From assembly GCA_030673995.1 (NCBI GenBank), contig DAOUYU010000075.1, positions 1 through 8,154 on the forward strand: DNA of 8,154 nt. Direction: 5' to 3'. A model generated the notes under the pieces. That model searched no databases. It was not told the origin of the DNA and worked only from the letters and a program-made list of their open reading frames with translations. This DNA comes from Candidatus Aminicenantota bacterium (GTDB taxonomy: Bacteria; Acidobacteriota; Aminicenantia; Aminicenantales; Aminicenantaceae). Of this stretch, positions 6,543 through 8,154 are shown one piece after another. The position numbers were made by a program, and so were the translations under genes. Position 1 is the first letter of the stretch, and the number at the start of each line of letters is the position of its first letter.

Positions 6543-7931
6543 ATGAAAAAACAAATCCTGGTTGTTGAAGACGAGAGAGATATGCAGTTTATCCTTGCAA
6601 ATATATTAAAAGAAAAAGGCTATGAGACAATTGTAACTGAAGATGGTCAAAAGGCACTTAGAGAAGTCAAAAAAGGTAGTGTCAATCTAGTCCTGTTAGA
6701 TATTAGACTTCCGGGGATGGACGGGATGAAGGTTTTAGAGAAGATAAAAGAAATTGATAAGGATTTGAGTGTTATCATGCTCACTGCCTCCGGAGATATA
6801 AGGGACTCGGTAAGGGCGATGAAGTTGGGAGCAACTGATTATCTTACCAAGCCTTTTGAAACTGAAGAGCTAGTTCTTACCATTAAAAAAGCCCTTAAGA
6901 CCCAATATTTGAGCAGGGAGGTAGAAAGGCTGAGAAATAGATTGCGAGAAAAGACTGCTACAGAGGAATTCATGGGCGTGAGTTCTCAAATTAAACAAAT
7001 CTTAAAACAGGTAGATATAATTGCCCCGACCAATATGACTGTGATAATTCAAGGAGGAAGCGGGACCGGCAAAGAGCTTATTGCCAATATGATCCATCAA
7101 AAGAGCCCAAGGAAAGATAAGCCTTTTATTGTTATAGACAGCGGTGCTATCCCTGAGACACTGCTTGAGAGTGAACTTTTTGGCTATGAAAAAGGGGCCT
7201 TCTCTGGAGCTGATGCCCAAAAAGAAGGCACATTTGAACAGGCACATGAGGGAACATTATTTCTGGATGAGATTGCCAATTTACCGATGGGCGCCCAGGC
7301 AAAGTTGCTGCGCGCGATTCAAGAGAGAAGAATACAGCATCTAGGAGGTAAGAGGGATATAAGAGTAGATGTGAGAATTATGGCTGCCACAAATCAAAAT
7401 CTTTTTGAGTCTGTGAAAACGGGTAAATTTAGAGATGACCTATTTTACAGGTTAAATGAATTTGTTATCTCGCTTCCTTCACTCCGAGAAAGAAAAGATG
7501 ACATTCCTGTTTTAGCCAAGTATTTTCTAAATGAGGCAAATCAAGAATTCAACAAAAAGATAAAAGGGGTTTCTGCCGAGGCGATGAAATCTCTTCTCAA
7601 CTATCATTGGCCTGGCAATGTGAGGGAATTAAAGAATGTCATCAAAAGAGTAGTGCTTTTGGCTAATTCTCCATATATTAAACCAACAGATCTTGTGTTG
7701 TTAAATGATACTGCGGCATTCAAAAAGCCCAATATTCAGCAAGATATAGAAAAGGGCACTTCTCTGAGAAAAATATTGAAAGAGACGACAGAGCAGATAG
7801 AGGAAGAAGCGATTAAACAAGCATTGGCTAAAACGGGGGGCAATAAAGCTAAAGCCTCTAAAATCCTCAAAATAACCCGGACAACACTCTATTCTAAGAT
7901 AAAAGAGTTCCGGTTAGATAAACCCGGGTAG
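6543..7931 (+). CDS. NtrC-family sigma-54-dependent response regulator (REC-AAA+-Fis HTH)
   Basis: A 462-residue transcription activator, full length for the family. Residues 1-120 are REC (E9/D10, phosphoacceptor D53 in LLDIRLPGMDG, T81, K103). A coiled linker spans 121-140. Residues 143-375 are the AAA+ ATPase with Walker A GGSGTGKE (171-178), Walker B TLFLDE (238-243), sensor I AATNQNL (281-287), arginine-finger region FRDDLFYRLN (296-305) and sensor II WPGNVREL (356-363). Residues 420-458 are a Fis-type helix-turn-helix (GGNKAKASKILKITRTTLYSKI). It should bind upstream sites, contact sigma-54 RNA polymerase and open promoters by ATP hydrolysis. The sigma-54 contact loop reads GAFSGA (218-223) instead of GAFTGA. 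ATG 6543 matches the start of the REC fold, but no good Shine-Dalgarno precedes it; GAGG at 6512-6515 is too far away. Two dyads and a sigma-54 promoter lie just downstream and are its likely targets. The kinase at 3429 is a possible phosphodonor. Confidence 0.96.
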   Translation: MKKQILVVEDERDMQFILANILKEKGYETIVTEDGQKALREVKKGSVNLVLLDIRLPGMDGMKVLEKIKEIDKDLSVIMLTASGDIRDSVRAMKLGATDYLTKPFETEELVLTIKKALKTQYLSREVERLRNRLREKTATEEFMGVSSQIKQILKQVDIIAPTNMTVIIQGGSGTGKELIANMIHQKSPRKDKPFIVIDSGAIPETLLESELFGYEKGAFSGADAQKEGTFEQAHEGTLFLDEIANLPMGAQAKLLRAIQERRIQHLGGKRDIRVDVRIMAATNQNLFESVKTGKFRDDLFYRLNEFVISLPSLRERKDDIPVLAKYFLNEANQEFNKKIKGVSAEAMKSLLNYHWPGNVRELKNVIKRVVLLANSPYIKPTDLVLLNDTAAFKKPNIQQDIEKGTSLRKILKETTEQIEEEAIKQALAKTGGNKAKASKILKITRTTLYSKIKEFRLDKPG

Positions 7932-7957
7932 ATGTTGGCTGCAGAACCGAAAGAAAG

Positions 7958-7997
7958 TGTAAGATAAATCTTTCATAAGTGTACAGCAAACTTTACA
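7958..7997. promoter_or_regulatory. Two tandem 18-bp dyads, probable activator-binding (UAS) sites
   Basis: TGTAAGATAAATCTTTCA (7958-7975) and TGTACAGCAAACTTTACA (7980-7997) are each an imperfect palindrome with 7-bp arms, one mismatch per arm pair and a 4-bp centre (TAAA, CAAA). They match each other at 11 of 18 positions. Their centres are 22 bp apart, about two helical turns, so dimers would sit on one face of the DNA. Centres lie roughly 181 and 159 bp before the predicted start of the sigma-54 promoter, a normal distance for NtrC-type enhancers. Binding by the protein at 6543 is inferred from adjacency. Confidence 0.65.
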
Positions 7998-8065
7998 TTT
8001 TTTAAACTCAAAACACATTTCTTTTCAAATCCTCCAAAAACCTAAGAAAGGCATTTCTCTAACCT

Positions 8066-8077
8066 TTTAAATTTAAA
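8066..8077. repeat. 12-bp perfect A+T palindrome TTTAAATTTAAA
   Basis: Perfectly self-complementary and lying between the enhancer-like dyads and the sigma-54 promoter. It could be flexible or bent DNA that helps looping. With only A and T it is also not improbable by chance. No G+C stem or T-run, so it is not a terminator. Confidence 0.3.
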
Positions 8078-8082
8078 GAAGA

Positions 8083-8097
8083 TGCACAGCCCGTACA
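8083..8097. promoter_or_regulatory. Possible degenerate third activator half-site
   Basis: TGCACAGCCCGTACA resembles the second dyad (TGTACAGCAAACTTTACA) at both ends but is three bases shorter in the middle, and the following TACATTTT also recurs after that dyad. It lies about 60 bp before the predicted transcription start, close for an NtrC-type enhancer. It could be a weak site or a decayed copy. Confidence 0.25.
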
Positions 8098-8121
8098 TTT
8101 TCTCTTAAGGGCATCTGAGCC

Positions 8122-8137
8122 TGGCACGATTCTTGCT
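8122..8137 (+). promoter_or_regulatory. Sigma-54 (RpoN) -24/-12 promoter
   Basis: TGGCACG-ATTC-TTGCT matches the sigma-54 consensus TGGCACG-N4-TTGCW at every fixed position. GG (8123-8124) and GC (8135-8136) have the required 10 bases between them. The predicted start is near 8148. A GGAGG at 8149-8153, at the very end of the window, could be the ribosome site of the gene it drives, which would make the leader very short. That gene is outside the window. The presence of the NtrC-type activator and tandem dyads upstream supports function. Confidence 0.88.
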
Positions 8138-8154
8138 AAATTTAGAACGGAGGC

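Noticed and set aside
1..8154. CRISPR arrays, tRNA or rRNA genes, insertion sequences, phage or toxin-antitoxin genes
   Set aside because: No regularly spaced repeats, no tRNA-like or rRNA-like sequence, no transposase or integrase motifs were seen on either strand.

Overview
The window is a dense bacterial signal-transduction island. All seven protein genes lie on the + strand and all are two-component or second-messenger proteins: three histidine kinases (one cut by the left edge), two stand-alone receiver proteins, one REC-PAS-HD-GYP protein predicted to hydrolyse cyclic di-GMP, and one NtrC-type sigma-54 activator. Strong GGAGG Shine-Dalgarno sites, ATG starts, sigma-54 signals and HD-GYP chemistry show a bacterium. 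The mixed base composition (hand-counted 120-base samples run from about 29 to 57 % G+C) and the style of the receiver domains suit a signalling-rich environmental lineage (deltaproteobacteria-, Nitrospirae- or candidate-phylum-like), but nothing here fixes the taxon.

Layout: 1-749, C-terminal part of a HisKA kinase; 750-846, intergenic segment bounded by a perfect 13-bp inverted repeat that reaches into the next start codon; 847-1212, DivK-like receiver protein; 1213-1386, a 174-base gap without a convincing gene; 1387-3432, REC-GAF-PAS-HisKA_2 kinase; 3429-4535, REC-HisKA kinase overlapping it by 4 bases; 4552-4929, second single-domain receiver; 4992-6383, REC-PAS-HD-GYP protein; 6384-6542, gap with two copies of an operator-like repeat; 6543-7931, NtrC-type activator; 7932-8154, regulatory region with two tandem 18-bp dyads 22 bp apart and a textbook sigma-54 -24/-12 promoter firing out of the right edge.

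How it may work (inference): kinases without membrane segments in the visible sequence pass phosphate among six receiver domains. Only two receivers carry an obvious output, cyclic di-GMP hydrolysis and sigma-54-dependent transcription. The activator probably binds the two dyads just downstream of its own gene and drives the gene that begins just past the window. Three observations deserve most attention: the dyad-plus-promoter module, the inverted repeat that could couple translation of the first kinase and the first receiver, and a GAFSGA instead of GAFTGA sigma-54 contact loop in the activator. Each protein family is known; no wholly new system could be shown from this sequence alone.
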